DNA of 64,000 nucleotides from Pseudonocardia broussonetiae (GTDB lineage Bacteria; Actinomycetota; Actinomycetes; Mycobacteriales; Pseudonocardiaceae). Below the pieces are notes generated by a model. The model saw only the letters and a program-made list of their open reading frames with translations, was not told where the DNA came from and made no database searches. Position numbers and translations under genes: made by a program. The stretch's first letter is position 1, and each line of letters opens with the position of its first letter. The DNA is taken from NCBI RefSeq assembly GCF_013155125.1, contig NZ_CP053564.1:2053501-2117500 (forward strand), given 5' to 3'. Positions 52,949-63,063 of the stretch are shown piece after piece.

Positions 52949-53857
52949 ATGGCAGTGACGACCCGACGACGGACGGCGCGCATCGGCGACCGCTACCCCA
53001 CCCGCGTGGCGGACCGCCCGGTCATCATCGACCGCGCGGAGCCCGCGGTCTGGAGCACGGACCCGGGGATGCTCACCCCGGACGAGCTCGCGGCCCACGA
53101 GCGCGACGGCTTCGTCACGGTGCCGCAGCTCCTGACCCCCGACGAGGTGGGCGAGTACGCGGCCGAGCTGGACCGGCTCGCCACCGACCCCGCGGTGCGG
53201 GCCGACGAGCGCACGATCGTCGAGAAGACCTCGCAGCAGGTGCGGTCGGTCTTCGAGGTGCACGTGCTGAGCGAGCGGATCGCGGCGCTGGTCGCCGACG
53301 AGCGCGTGGCCGGGCGGGCCCGCCAGATCCTCGGCTCCGAGGTCTACGTGCACCAGAGCCGGATCAACTACAAGCCCGGGTTCGGCGGTGCCGGCTTCTA
53401 CTGGCACTCCGACTTCGAGACCTGGCACGCCGAGGACGGGATGCCGTCGCCGCGGGCGGTGAGCATCTCGATCGCGCTCACCGAGAACTACCCGCACAAC
53501 GGCTGCCTCATGATCATGCCGGGCTCGCACAAGGAGTTCGTGGCGTGTGTCGGGGAGACCCCGGCCGACCACTACAAGGAGTCGCTGCGCGAGCAGGAGA
53601 TCGGCACGCCCGACCCGGAGAGCCTCACCGCGCTGGCCGACCGCCACGGCATCGCGATGCTCACCGGCGCCGCCGGCTCGGCCATGCTGTTCGACTCCAA
53701 CTGCATGCACGGCTCGGGCAGCAACATCACGCCCTACCCGCGCTCGAACATCTTCGTCGTGTTCAACAGCGTGGAGAACGGGCTCGAGGAGCCGTTCTCG
53801 GCGCCGGGGCCGCGGCCGTCGCACGTGGCGGCGCGGCAGATCGTGCCGGTGGGCTGA
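52949..53857 (+). CDS. ectD: Ectoine hydroxylase (Fe(II)/2-oxoglutarate dependent)
   Basis: This 302-residue PhyH-type dioxygenase converts ectoine to 5-hydroxyectoine. The facial triad is visible as WHSDFETWHAEDGMP (H and D) and CMHGSGSNITPYPRSN (distal H). FVTVPQLLTPDEV and SRINYKPGFGGAGFYW are EctD signatures. ATG at 52949 is 2 bp after ectC. Presence of ectD predicts hydroxyectoine accumulation under salt or heat stress. Confidence 0.95.
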   Translation: MAVTTRRRTARIGDRYPTRVADRPVIIDRAEPAVWSTDPGMLTPDELAAHERDGFVTVPQLLTPDEVGEYAAELDRLATDPAVRADERTIVEKTSQQVRSVFEVHVLSERIAALVADERVAGRARQILGSEVYVHQSRINYKPGFGGAGFYWHSDFETWHAEDGMPSPRAVSISIALTENYPHNGCLMIMPGSHKEFVACVGETPADHYKESLREQEIGTPDPESLTALADRHGIAMLTGAAGSAMLFDSNCMHGSGSNITPYPRSNIFVVFNSVENGLEEPFSAPGPRPSHVAARQIVPVG

Positions 53858-53873
53858 GACCCCGCCGGGCCGG

Positions 53874-54644
53874 CTAGACCCGGTCGAACGGGAGCAGGTC
53901 CGGCCGCTTGGGCAGGAACCCGTCGCCGGTGCGCCGGCCCTGCACCCGCTTGCGCACGAACGGCATGACGAACTCGCGCATCCAGCGCAGGTCGTCGGCC
54001 TGGCGGGCGCGCCACGGCATCGGGTCGCCGTCGGGCACCGGGGCGCGCCAGTCCTCGGTGACCGGCTCGCCGAGCGTCTCCAGCACCCGCAGCGCCACGC
54101 GGCGGTGGGCGTCGGGGCGCAGGTGCAGCCGGTCGGGGCCCCACGCGCGGGGGTCGGCGAGCGGGGCCATGCCCCAGAGGTCGACGACGTGGCTGCCGTG
54201 GCGCTCGGCCGCGGCCCGCATCGACTCGTTGAAGGTGGCCACGCGGCCGCGCAGCCGGCGGATGAGCGGGTGCATCCGGCCCAGGTCGAAGCCGGTGAAG
54301 ATGAAGACCTCGGCGCCGGTGGCGGCGATGCGGCCGAGCGCGTCGTCGAAGCGGCGGGCGAGGTCGTCGACGTCGCAGCCGAAGCGGATGAGGTCGTTGC
54401 CGCCCGCGCAGAACGACACGAGCTCGGGGCGCAGCCGCTCGGCCACCGGGATCTGGTCCTCGACGATCTGGTCGAGCAGCTTCCCGCGCACGGCGAGGTT
54501 GGCGTAGCGGAAGCCGGGGCGCCCGGCGGCGATCTCCTCGGCGACGCGGTCGGCCCAGCCGCGAGGGGAGCCGTCGGGGCGCCAGTCGTCGAGGCCCTCG
54601 GTGAAGCTGTCGCCGATCGCCACGAAGCTGTTCCAGGTGCGCAC
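53874..54644 (-). CDS. SGNH/GDSL-family hydrolase
   Basis: This 256-residue protein has block I FVAIGDSFTEGLDDWRPDG at residues 7-25, block III FCAGGNDLIRFG near 80 and block V DRLHLRPDAHRRVA near 170 (Asp-x-x-His). These are all the catalytic blocks of SGNH esterases. There is no signal peptide. The C-terminal basic tail (PFVRKRVQGRR) is typical of the actinobacterial subgroup. Convergent with ectD. Confidence 0.88.
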   Translation of the reverse strand: MRTWNSFVAIGDSFTEGLDDWRPDGSPRGWADRVAEEIAAGRPGFRYANLAVRGKLLDQIVEDQIPVAERLRPELVSFCAGGNDLIRFGCDVDDLARRFDDALGRIAATGAEVFIFTGFDLGRMHPLIRRLRGRVATFNESMRAAAERHGSHVVDLWGMAPLADPRAWGPDRLHLRPDAHRRVALRVLETLGEPVTEDWRAPVPDGDPMPWRARQADDLRWMREFVMPFVRKRVQGRRTGDGFLPKRPDLLPFDRV

Positions 54645-54770
54645 GACGACCGCCTCCGTTCACGTCCGCTCCATCCCCGCGACGGGTGGAGGTCATCCCA
54701 GGATCACCCATCGGCGCACCGTCGCGCCAGTCCCGGTGATCACTTCGTGTCGGTAGGGCACCCTCAGTAC

Positions 54771-55421
54771 GTGACCACACCCGAACCGTCGCTCGCCGAC
54801 GTCCTCGGCGGGCGCGGTGGCGCCGTCGACGCGACCGTGCCCGTCGCCGCGTTCGTGGCCGGCTGGGGTCTCGCCGGCGCACTGGGCTGGGCCGGGCCGG
54901 TCGCGTGGGGCGGGGGCGCGGCGGTGCTCGCGGCCGCGGTGATCGGGGCCGTCCGGCTGCGGGCGGGGACGCCGCCGCGGGCGGTGCTGTTCGGGCTGCT
55001 CGGCGTCGCGCTGGCGGCGGTGGTGGCGCTGTCCACCGGCCGCGCGGCCGACTTCTTCCTGGTCCGGATCGTCAGCAACGCGGTGAGCGCGCTGGCGTGG
55101 GCGGTGTCGATCGTCGTGCGGTGGCCCCTGCTCGGGCTCGTCGTCGGCACGGCGCTGGGGCAGCGCACCCGCTGGCGCCGCGACCCCGACCTGCTGCGCG
55201 GCTACCAGCGCGCGAGCTGGGTGTGGGTGGCGCAGTACGTCGTGCGGCTGGCGGTGTTCCTGCCGCTCTACCACGCCGACGCCGTCGTGGCGCTGGGCAT
55301 CGCCCAGACCGTGCTGACCTGGCCGCTCGTGGCCGTCTGCATCGCGCTGTCGTGGCCACTGGTGCGCTCGGCGCTGCCGGAGGGCCACGGCGGGATCCGG
55401 CACCCCGCCGGGCCGGAGTGA
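54771..55421 (+). CDS. DUF3159 membrane protein
   Basis: This 216-residue protein has about six hydrophobic segments, and a middle DFFLVRIVSNAVSALAWAVSIVVRWPLLGLVVG and RDPDLLRGYQRASWVW that are characteristic of actinobacterial DUF3159. Function is not established. GTG at 54771, 9 bp after the GTCGGTAGGGCACC sequence shared with the SDR promoter at 48471. Confidence 0.82.
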   Translation: MTTPEPSLADVLGGRGGAVDATVPVAAFVAGWGLAGALGWAGPVAWGGGAAVLAAAVIGAVRLRAGTPPRAVLFGLLGVALAAVVALSTGRAADFFLVRIVSNAVSALAWAVSIVVRWPLLGLVVGTALGQRTRWRRDPDLLRGYQRASWVWVAQYVVRLAVFLPLYHADAVVALGIAQTVLTWPLVAVCIALSWPLVRSALPEGHGGIRHPAGPE

Positions 55422-55517
55422 ACGTCGCCACTCGGCCGTGATCGTCGGAAACGATCCAGCGGCGTCGTTCGCTGAAAAGGGTGACACCCCTTCCCGATCT
55501 GGAGCGCCTGCCGAGCC

Positions 55518-56234
55518 ATGCCCCGTCCCGCCACCCCGTCCGACACCTCCACCGTCGAGATCACGGCCGAGAAGAAGGCCCCCGATCTGACGGTCAACAA
55601 GGTCCTCGCCGGAGCGGGGGCCGCGGCCACGGCCGCGGTGCTCGGCTCCTACCTCGGGGCGGCGGGGACCGTGCTGGGCGCGGCGCTCGGATCGGTCGCG
55701 AGCACGATCGCCTCGGTGCTCTACCAGCGCTCGCTCGACCGCACCCGCGACACGGTCGTCGCCCGCATCCGGCCCGGGCGGATCCCCGCGCAGCGCGGCG
55801 CCCCGGACGCCGAGACGGTGATCATCGCGCCGGTGCCGCCGCCGCCGGTGGGGCGCCGCCCGTGGCGCCGCGCCGTCGTGGCCGCGATCGTGGTGTTCGT
55901 CCTGGGCCTGGCCGCCGTCACCGGTCTGGAGTGGGCCAACGGCTCGTCGCTGACGAGGGACGAGTCGGGCACCTCGGTCGGCCGCGTGATCGCCCCGCCG
56001 CCGTCGACGGACACGGACACCACGGGCGACACGACGACGACCGACGAGCCGACCGAGGACCCCACCGACGAGCCGACGCCGACCGGCGACGCGACCGAGG
56101 AGGAGGGCGACGACGAGGGGACCGGCGACGGCCCGCCGGTCGTCGAGGACTCCGGTGAGGCCGAGCCGACGACCGCCGCCCCGACGCCCACGCCGACGCC
56201 GACGGGCTCCGTGCGGCCGTCGGGCGGCCGGTAG
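55518..56234 (+). CDS. Hypothetical protein with two hydrophobic segments and an acidic Thr/Pro-rich tail
   Basis: In this 238-residue protein, residues 29-68 are an Ala/Gly-rich hydrophobic hairpin ([26 protein letters not shown]), residues 118-137 form a transmembrane helix ([20 protein letters not shown]) and the rest is a low-complexity Asp/Glu/Thr/Pro tail. It looks like an actinobacterial cell-envelope or stalk-like protein with the tail outside. No family or RBS evidence beyond codon bias. Confidence 0.65.
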   Translation: MPRPATPSDTSTVEITAEKKAPDLTVNKVLAGAGAAATAAVLGSYLGAAGTVLGAALGSVASTIASVLYQRSLDRTRDTVVARIRPGRIPAQRGAPDAETVIIAPVPPPPVGRRPWRRAVVAAIVVFVLGLAAVTGLEWANGSSLTRDESGTSVGRVIAPPPSTDTDTTGDTTTTDEPTEDPTDEPTPTGDATEEEGDDEGTGDGPPVVEDSGEAEPTTAAPTPTPTPTGSVRPSGGR

Positions 56235-56247
56235 CCACCCGACCTGG

Positions 56248-56892
56248 TCAGCGCAGGCGGGCGGCCAGCGCCGCCGCCGCGGCGCGCGGGTCCTCCGCCT
56301 CGGTGATCGCGCGCACCACGACGATCCGCCGCGCGCCCGCGTCGAGCACCTCGGTGAGCCGCTCCTGGTCGATGCCGCCGATGGCGAACCAGGGGCGCGC
56401 CGGCGCCCGGTCGGCCACCGTGCGCACCAGGCCGAGGCCGGGGGCGGGCCGGCCGGGCTTGGTCGGCGTCGGCCAGCAGGGGCCGACGCAGAAGTAGTCG
56501 ACGCCCGGCTCGTCGGCGGCCGCCAGCGTCTCGTCGGCGCTGTGCGACGAGCGCCCGACCACCACCTCGTCGCCGACGACCCGGCGCGCCCAGTCCACCG
56601 GCAGGTCGTCCTGCCCGAGGTGCAGGACGTCGGCGCCCGCGGCCAGCGCGACGTCGGCGCGGTCGTTCACCGCGAGCAGCGCGCCGTGCCGCGCGCACAC
56701 CTCCGCGAGCACCTCCAGCGCGGCCAGCTCGTCGCGGGCCTCGATGCCCTTGTCGCGCAGCTGCACGACGTCGACGCCGCCGGCCAGTGCGGCGTCGACG
56801 AACTCCGCGAGGTCCGGGCGGGCGGGCGTGCAGAGGTAGAGGCGGGCGTCGTCGAGCCGCGCGCGCAGGGCGTCACCATCGAGTCCGGGCAC
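56248..56892 (-). CDS. thiE: Thiamine-phosphate synthase
   Basis: This 214-residue TIM-barrel protein has [21 protein letters not shown] near residue 38, [26 protein letters not shown] near 70, [16 protein letters not shown] and [12 protein letters not shown] with the pyrophosphate loop. It couples the pyrimidine and thiazole halves of thiamine. GTG 56892 gives a normal length, and the open frame continues upstream without similarity. It is divergent from thiOSG, with the riboswitch on the other strand. Confidence 0.93.
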   Translation of the reverse strand: MPGLDGDALRARLDDARLYLCTPARPDLAEFVDAALAGGVDVVQLRDKGIEARDELAALEVLAEVCARHGALLAVNDRADVALAAGADVLHLGQDDLPVDWARRVVGDEVVVGRSSHSADETLAAADEPGVDYFCVGPCWPTPTKPGRPAPGLGLVRTVADRAPARPWFAIGGIDQERLTEVLDAGARRIVVVRAITEAEDPRAAAAALAARLR

Positions 56893-56923
56893 GGACGTGA
56901 GCGTAGGCTGGCCCCCAGGTGAC

Positions 56924-57003
56924 GCACGGGAGCCCCGGTGGGGCTGAGAGGGGACCACGGAGTCCCGACCGTCGAACCTGATCCGGGTCATGCCGGCGCA
57001 GGG
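56924..57003 (+). promoter_or_regulatory. TPP riboswitch (THI element) upstream of thiOSG
   Basis: Conserved blocks are in order: ACGGGAGCCCC and GGGGCTGAGAGGGG (P2/J3-2 pyrimidine sensor), then GACCGTCGAACCTGATCCGG and GTCATGCCGGCGCAGGGA (pyrophosphate sensor and P1 closing). The ATG of thiO is 10 bp downstream, so control is probably of translation initiation or early termination. The ATG at 56993 lies within the aptamer and is not a start. Confidence 0.93.
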
Positions 57004-57013
57004 AGCGGGGAGC

Positions 57014-59078
<2,065 letters not shown>

Positions 59079-59160
59079 GGCCCGCCCACCCGCGCCACCC
59101 CCGCCCCGCCCCCCGGCCCCGCCCCGCCACCGCGCGCCGCCCCGCCCCCGCCCCGCCCCA

Positions 59161-59217
59161 GTGGCAGTAAAGCCACTCCACTGTCACTGGGTGGCAGTAA
59201 AGCCACTCCACTGTCAC
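59161..59217. repeat. First pair of 27-bp palindromic repeats
   Basis: Two identical 27-bp units (59161-59187, 59191-59217) start with the hairpin GTGGCagtaaaGCCAC and continue TCCACTGTCAC. The period is 30 bp. An almost identical pair lies at 59330-59386, with one substitution (TGTTAC) in the last unit. These look like REP-type extragenic palindromes. Confidence 0.7.
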
Positions 59218-59329
59218 GAGGGCGGGGGCGCGGGCGAGCACGAGGGCGAGGGCGAGGAGGAGGGAGGGCCGCCGCCAGCGCCTCCGCGCCCCGCCCCCCG
59301 CGGCCCCGCCCCGCCACCGCCTCGCCCGA

Positions 59330-59386
59330 GTGGCAGTAAAGCCACTCCACTGTCACTCGGTGGCAGTAAAGCCACTCCACTGTTAC
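59330..59386. repeat. Second pair of 27-bp palindromic repeats
   Basis: Copies at 59330-59356 and 59360-59386 repeat the unit seen at 59161 with the same 30-bp spacing. The surrounding GAGGGCG tract is also repeated after each pair, which suggests a duplication of the whole block. Confidence 0.7.
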
Positions 59387-59538
59387 GAGGGCGAGGGGCG
59401 CGGGCGAGCTCGAGGGCGAGGGGCGCGGGGCGGGGGCGCGCTGTGCGGGGGTGCGGGAGGCGCGGGGGCGCGCTGTGCGGCGGGGGGCGCGGGGCGCGCG
59501 ACGCGGCGGGGGCGCGCGGCGGGGGTGCGGGGCCCTGG

Positions 59539-59593
59539 TTGCAGGAAAGCCACTTTCCCGCAACCAGATGGCGGGAACGTGGCTTTCCTGCAA
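59539..59593. terminator. Large inverted repeat, probable terminator between convergent genes
   Basis: Arms 59539-59561 (starting TTGCAGGAAAGCCACT) and 59571-59593 are complementary over 23 bp with one mismatch and a 9-nt loop. It lies 17 bp beyond the exporter stop at 59610, so it probably terminates the exporter transcript. It shares the AAGCCAC core with the upstream repeats. Confidence 0.65.
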
Positions 59594-59609
59594 TTCCGAA
59601 GTGGGCGGG

Positions 59610-61397
59610 CTACCGCCGCACCCTCGCCAGCTGGCGCTCGTCCAGGCCGATCTCCCGCAACGTCGCCAGGGAGGCGTCCAGGCGCTCTCGCGTGACCGTC
59701 AGGTCGTGGCTCGCCCGCTCCACGTCGTGCAGGGCCCGCAGGGCCTCCTGCGGCTCGGGCACCAGCACCGCGAGGAGCCGGTCGCGGGCGGCGTCGGCCG
59801 GGCCGGCGGCGGCGTGCCGGCCCACCGTGGCGGGCTCCGGGGCGGGCACCGGGGCGGCCCCCACCGAGGGCGTCGACGCGGGCGAGGGCGCCGCGCCCAC
59901 CGTCGTCCGCAGCGGCACCTCGCGGATCAGCAGGACGGCCACCAGCGTCACCAGCGAGGCGACGGCGGCGATCCCGAACACCAGCGCCAGCCCGTCGCCG
60001 TAGGCGGCGCGCACCGCCTCGGCCTCGGCGGCGCTGTCGGTGCCCAGCCCCCCGAGCCCCGACGACGAGCCGCTGAGCGCGGTGACCCGGGCGTCGAGGA
60101 CGACGCCGAGGATCGTGACGCCGATCGTGCCGCCGAGCGAGCGCAGGAACGCGACGAGCGCGCTCGCCGCGCCGACGTCGCGGACGTCGACGGTGTTCTG
60201 CACGGCCAGCACCAGGTTCTGCATGCTCATGCCGATCCCCAGGCCCAGGACGGCGAGGAACACACCGATCCGGACGACGGGCGTGGTGTGGTCGATCGTC
60301 GCGAGCAGGCCCAGGCCAGTGGTCATCAGCACGGCGCCCGCCACGAGGTAGCCCTTCCAGCGGCCGAACCGGCTGATCAGCTGGCCCGACCCGGTCGAGG
60401 CCACCAGCAGCCCGCCGACCAGGGGCAGCGTGAGCAGGCCGGCCGTGGTCGGGTCGTAGGAGCGGGCGACCTGGAAGTACTGGCCGAGGTAGACCGTGCT
60501 GCCGAACATCACCACGCCGACGACGAGGCTCGCGACCACCGAGAGCACGACGGTCCGCTCGCGGAACAGCGACATCGGGACGACCGGCTCCGGCGCCCGG
60601 AGCTCCACGAAGACCGCGGCGACGAGCGCGGCGGCGCCCAGCGCGGCGAGCCCCAGGGACGTCGGCGAGCTCCACGCGAACTGCGAGCCGGCCAGCGAGA
60701 TCCAGACCAGCAGCACCGAGACGCCACCGGAGATCAGCGCGGCGCCGAGGTAGTCCAGGCGCACCTCGCGCTTGATCGTCGGCACGCGCAGCGTGCGCTG
60801 CAGCACGACGAGCGCGACGAGGCCGATCGGCACGCCGATGAAGAAGGTCCAGCGCCAGCCGAGCGCCGGGGTGCTCACCAGCAGGCCGCCGACCAGCGGG
60901 CCGGAGACGGTCGCGGCGGCCAGCACGGCGCCGAGGTAGCCGGAGTAGCGGCCGCGCTCGCGCGGCGGGATCAGCGCGGCGATGACGACCTGCGCCAGCG
61001 CCTGCAGCCCGCCCGCGCCGATGCCCTGCGCGGCGCGCCAGGCGATCAGCTCGCCCATCGAGCCGGCGAACCCGGCGCCGATCGAGGCGAGGACGAACAC
61101 GACGATCGCGACCTGGACCAGCAGCTTCTTGCTGAACAGGTCGGCGAGCTTGCCCCAGATCGGCGTGGAGGCCGTGGTCGTGAGCAGGGTCGCGGTGACG
61201 ATCCACGTGTAGCCGGTCTGGTCGCCGTGCAGGTCGGCGACGATCGTCGGCAGCGCGTTGGACACGATCGTGCTGGACAGGATCGCGATGAACATCGCGA
61301 GCAGCAGCCCGCTCAGTGCGGTGAGCACCTCGCGCCGGCTGCGCACGGGTTCGGGCGGCGCGGCCGGGACAGCCCGCGCGGGGGCGGTCGTGGTCAT
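59610..61397 (-). CDS. DHA2-family MFS drug exporter (14 TM) with C-terminal cytoplasmic extension
   Basis: The protein has 595 residues. The first 510 form 14 hydrophobic segments with GKLADLFSKKLLVQVAI (loop 2-3 motif), WRAAQGIGAGGLQALAQVV (motif C region) and WRWTFFIGVPIGLVALVV. The last 85 residues form a Pro-rich linker and a helical, probably coiled-coil segment (DRLLAVLVPEPQEALRALHDVERASHDLTVTRERLDASLATLREIG), which is not typical of EmrB/QacA. It is co-directional with two MarR genes, the probable regulators. Confidence 0.88.
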   Translation of the reverse strand: MTTTAPARAVPAAPPEPVRSRREVLTALSGLLLAMFIAILSSTIVSNALPTIVADLHGDQTGYTWIVTATLLTTTASTPIWGKLADLFSKKLLVQVAIVVFVLASIGAGFAGSMGELIAWRAAQGIGAGGLQALAQVVIAALIPPRERGRYSGYLGAVLAAATVSGPLVGGLLVSTPALGWRWTFFIGVPIGLVALVVLQRTLRVPTIKREVRLDYLGAALISGGVSVLLVWISLAGSQFAWSSPTSLGLAALGAAALVAAVFVELRAPEPVVPMSLFRERTVVLSVVASLVVGVVMFGSTVYLGQYFQVARSYDPTTAGLLTLPLVGGLLVASTGSGQLISRFGRWKGYLVAGAVLMTTGLGLLATIDHTTPVVRIGVFLAVLGLGIGMSMQNLVLAVQNTVDVRDVGAASALVAFLRSLGGTIGVTILGVVLDARVTALSGSSSGLGGLGTDSAAEAEAVRAAYGDGLALVFGIAAVASLVTLVAVLLIREVPLRTTVGAAPSPASTPSVGAAPVPAPEPATVGRHAAAGPADAARDRLLAVLVPEPQEALRALHDVERASHDLTVTRERLDASLATLREIGLDERQLARVRR

Positions 61398-61419
61398 GAC
61401 GGTTCCTTCTTCGTTCGGG

Positions 61420-61899
61420 TCAGCTGATGCCGGTGAGCTCGTCCGCGCGCGCCTCGATCTCCTCGGCGAGCGCGGCGACGAGCCGGGCCACGGTGTGCAC
61501 GTCGCCCGCGTCGCTGCGCTCGAGGGCGCTGCGGACCAGGTCGCGCCCCCGCGTGCGCGTGCGCACGACGAGCGCGTGCCCGTCGGGGGTGAGCGAGACG
61601 AGCCCGGCGCGGCGGTCGGACGGGTCGGGGCGGCGGCAGGCCAGCCCGCGCGCCTGGAGCTCGCCGACCTGGCGGCTCACCACCGACTGGTCGACGCCCC
61701 GGAGCTCGGCGATCTCGCCGATCCGGTGCTCGCCCTCGTCGAGGAGCCCGGCGAGCTGGAGCAGGGCGAGCGTGCTGTGCGCCGCGTTCGGGACGCGGCG
61801 ACCCGCGCTCCGCCACGACCGCACCAGGTGCGTGACGGCGTCGGCCAGCTCGTCCACGGCGTCGTCGCCGGTGACGGGGGCGGACGAGATCGTGTGCAT
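61420..61899 (-). CDS. MarR-family regulator
   Basis: This 159-residue protein has a winged helix (HRIGEIAELRGVDQSVVSRQVGELQARGLACRRPDPSDRRAGLVSLTPDG). It is 22 bp upstream of the exporter on the same strand and probably controls it. ATG at 61899 is near a TACGACAACTATACGG promoter-like stretch and the palindrome at 61920. Confidence 0.88.
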   Translation of the reverse strand: MHTISSAPVTGDDAVDELADAVTHLVRSWRSAGRRVPNAAHSTLALLQLAGLLDEGEHRIGEIAELRGVDQSVVSRQVGELQARGLACRRPDPSDRRAGLVSLTPDGHALVVRTRTRGRDLVRSALERSDAGDVHTVARLVAALAEEIEARADELTGIS

Positions 61900-61919
61900 A
61901 CGACAACTATACGGAAGAT

Positions 61920-61936
61920 GGTTGCGGCATGCAACC
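61920..61936. promoter_or_regulatory. Palindrome between the two MarR genes
   Basis: GGTTGCGGCATGCAACC has 6-bp arms around a 5-bp spacer and sits 21 bp upstream of the first MarR start. It overlaps the stop of the second MarR gene by 1 bp. It is a likely MarR operator for the MarR-exporter transcript. Confidence 0.55.
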
Positions 61937-62415
61937 TAAAGCTCGGACTCCGGGGGAGTGAGGGTCGTCGCGAGGCGCGTGAGCCCGTCGGCGAGCGTCG
62001 CGACCTCGTCCGCCGACCAGGACGCCAGCCGCGAGCGGAACTCCTCGTGCCGCGCCCGCGAGACCTCCTCGAGCCGCGCGCGCCCCTCCTCGCCGAGCTC
62101 CAGGAGGAACGCGCGCCCGTCCTCGGGGTCGGGCCGGCGCACCACGAGACCGAGCGCGAGGAGCGAGGAGACCTGGCGGCTCATCGTCGACTTGTCGAGG
62201 CCGAACTCCTCGGCGAGGTCGACCAGGCGCAGCGGCGCCGACCGCGCGATCGCCAGCAGCACCGCGTAGCTCGCGGCGTCGACGTCGGGGTGCAGCCGCG
62301 TGGCCAGCGTGCGCAGGACGCTGCGGGAGCGGCGCAGCAGCAGGCTGATCTCGCGCTCCAGCCGCTCGACGGCGGCGTCGTGGGCGGGGTCGTGGTCGGG
62401 CTCGGGCCCGCCCAC
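61936..62415 (-). CDS. MarR-family regulator
   Basis: This 159-residue MarR protein has LVDLAEEFGLDKSTMSRQVSSLLALGLVVRRPDPEDGRAFLLELGEEG as winged helix. GTG 62415 overlaps the stop of the gamma-carbonic-anhydrase gene (TAGTG), so the two are one operon. It is a second, only distantly similar MarR before the exporter. Confidence 0.87.
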   Translation of the reverse strand: MGGPEPDHDPAHDAAVERLEREISLLLRRSRSVLRTLATRLHPDVDAASYAVLLAIARSAPLRLVDLAEEFGLDKSTMSRQVSSLLALGLVVRRPDPEDGRAFLLELGEEGRARLEEVSRARHEEFRSRLASWSADEVATLADGLTRLATTLTPPESEL

Positions 62416-62948
62416 TACGCCCCCTCGTCCACCGGCCGGACGCCGGCGCGGTGGCGCTGCGCCAGGTCGCGGTAGATCTGCGGGTTGCCCTCGACCCACC
62501 ACCGGGCCGACTGCGTCAGCGGCCCCTTCTCCCGCGCGATCTGGCCGAGCACGAGCTGCCCGTCCGGGACGACGGTGTTCGGCGGCACCGTCGCGCCCGC
62601 GCCGACCAGGCAGCGCGCCCCGATCCGGGCGCCGTCCTGGATGGTGGCGCCGTTGCCGATCAGGGCCTCCTCGCCGATCACGCAGCCGTGGACGACGCAC
62701 AGGTGCCCGATCGTCGCGCCCGCGCCGACCTCGGTGACCGGGTCGTCGCCGCCGTGCAGCACGCAGCCGTCCTGCACGTTCGCGCCCGCGCGGATGATGA
62801 TCGGTCCGAAGTCGGCGCGCAGCACCGCGCCATACCAGATCGACGCCCCGGCCTCGACGCGGACGTCACCGACGAGCGTGGCGGTCGGCGCGACGAACGC
62901 CTCGGGGTGCACGGTGGGGGCGAGGCCCTCGAACGAGAACAGCGGCAT
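62415..62948 (-). CDS. Gamma-class carbonic anhydrase-like protein
   Basis: This 177-residue left-handed beta-helix protein has hexapeptide repeats and the three zinc-ligand histidines H65, H82 and H87 (CVLHGGDD, GHLCVVHGC). Those are the gamma-CA/PaaY positions, so hydration of CO2 or a CoA-thioesterase-like role is plausible. ATG at 62948. Confidence 0.9.
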   Translation of the reverse strand: MPLFSFEGLAPTVHPEAFVAPTATLVGDVRVEAGASIWYGAVLRADFGPIIIRAGANVQDGCVLHGGDDPVTEVGAGATIGHLCVVHGCVIGEEALIGNGATIQDGARIGARCLVGAGATVPPNTVVPDGQLVLGQIAREKGPLTQSARWWVEGNPQIYRDLAQRHRAGVRPVDEGA

Positions 62949-63063
62949 GCCCGCAGCGTGCCGTACCCGGTCGGGTGGTCCGGATGGGGGATCCCGGCCG
63001 CGGCGGGCAACCTGGGGCCCGTCCGGTGCGTCCTCCTCCATCGGACCTCGACGGGGAGGTGGC

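Larger units (their letters stand above)
59079..59609. repeat. Gene-free intergenic region with repeated short palindromes
   Basis: This 531-bp space separates convergent thiG and the exporter. It has C/G-rich simple sequence (CCGCCCC tracts, GGGCGCGGG tracts), four copies of a 27-bp unit starting GTGGCAGTAAAGCCAC at 59161, 59191, 59330 and 59360, and a 23-bp inverted repeat at 59539-59593. No coding signal is seen. Confidence 0.75.

Noticed and set aside
56990..57013. In-frame upstream start for thiO at about 56990
   Set aside because: It lies inside the conserved pyrophosphate-sensor part of the TPP riboswitch. ATG 57014 with a GGGAG sequence is the normal family start.
59161..59386. Regular 27-bp repeats with 30-bp spacing, considered as a CRISPR array
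   Set aside because: Only two pairs, with 3-bp gaps between units and no spacers of CRISPR size, and no cas genes nearby. They are better explained as extragenic palindromes.
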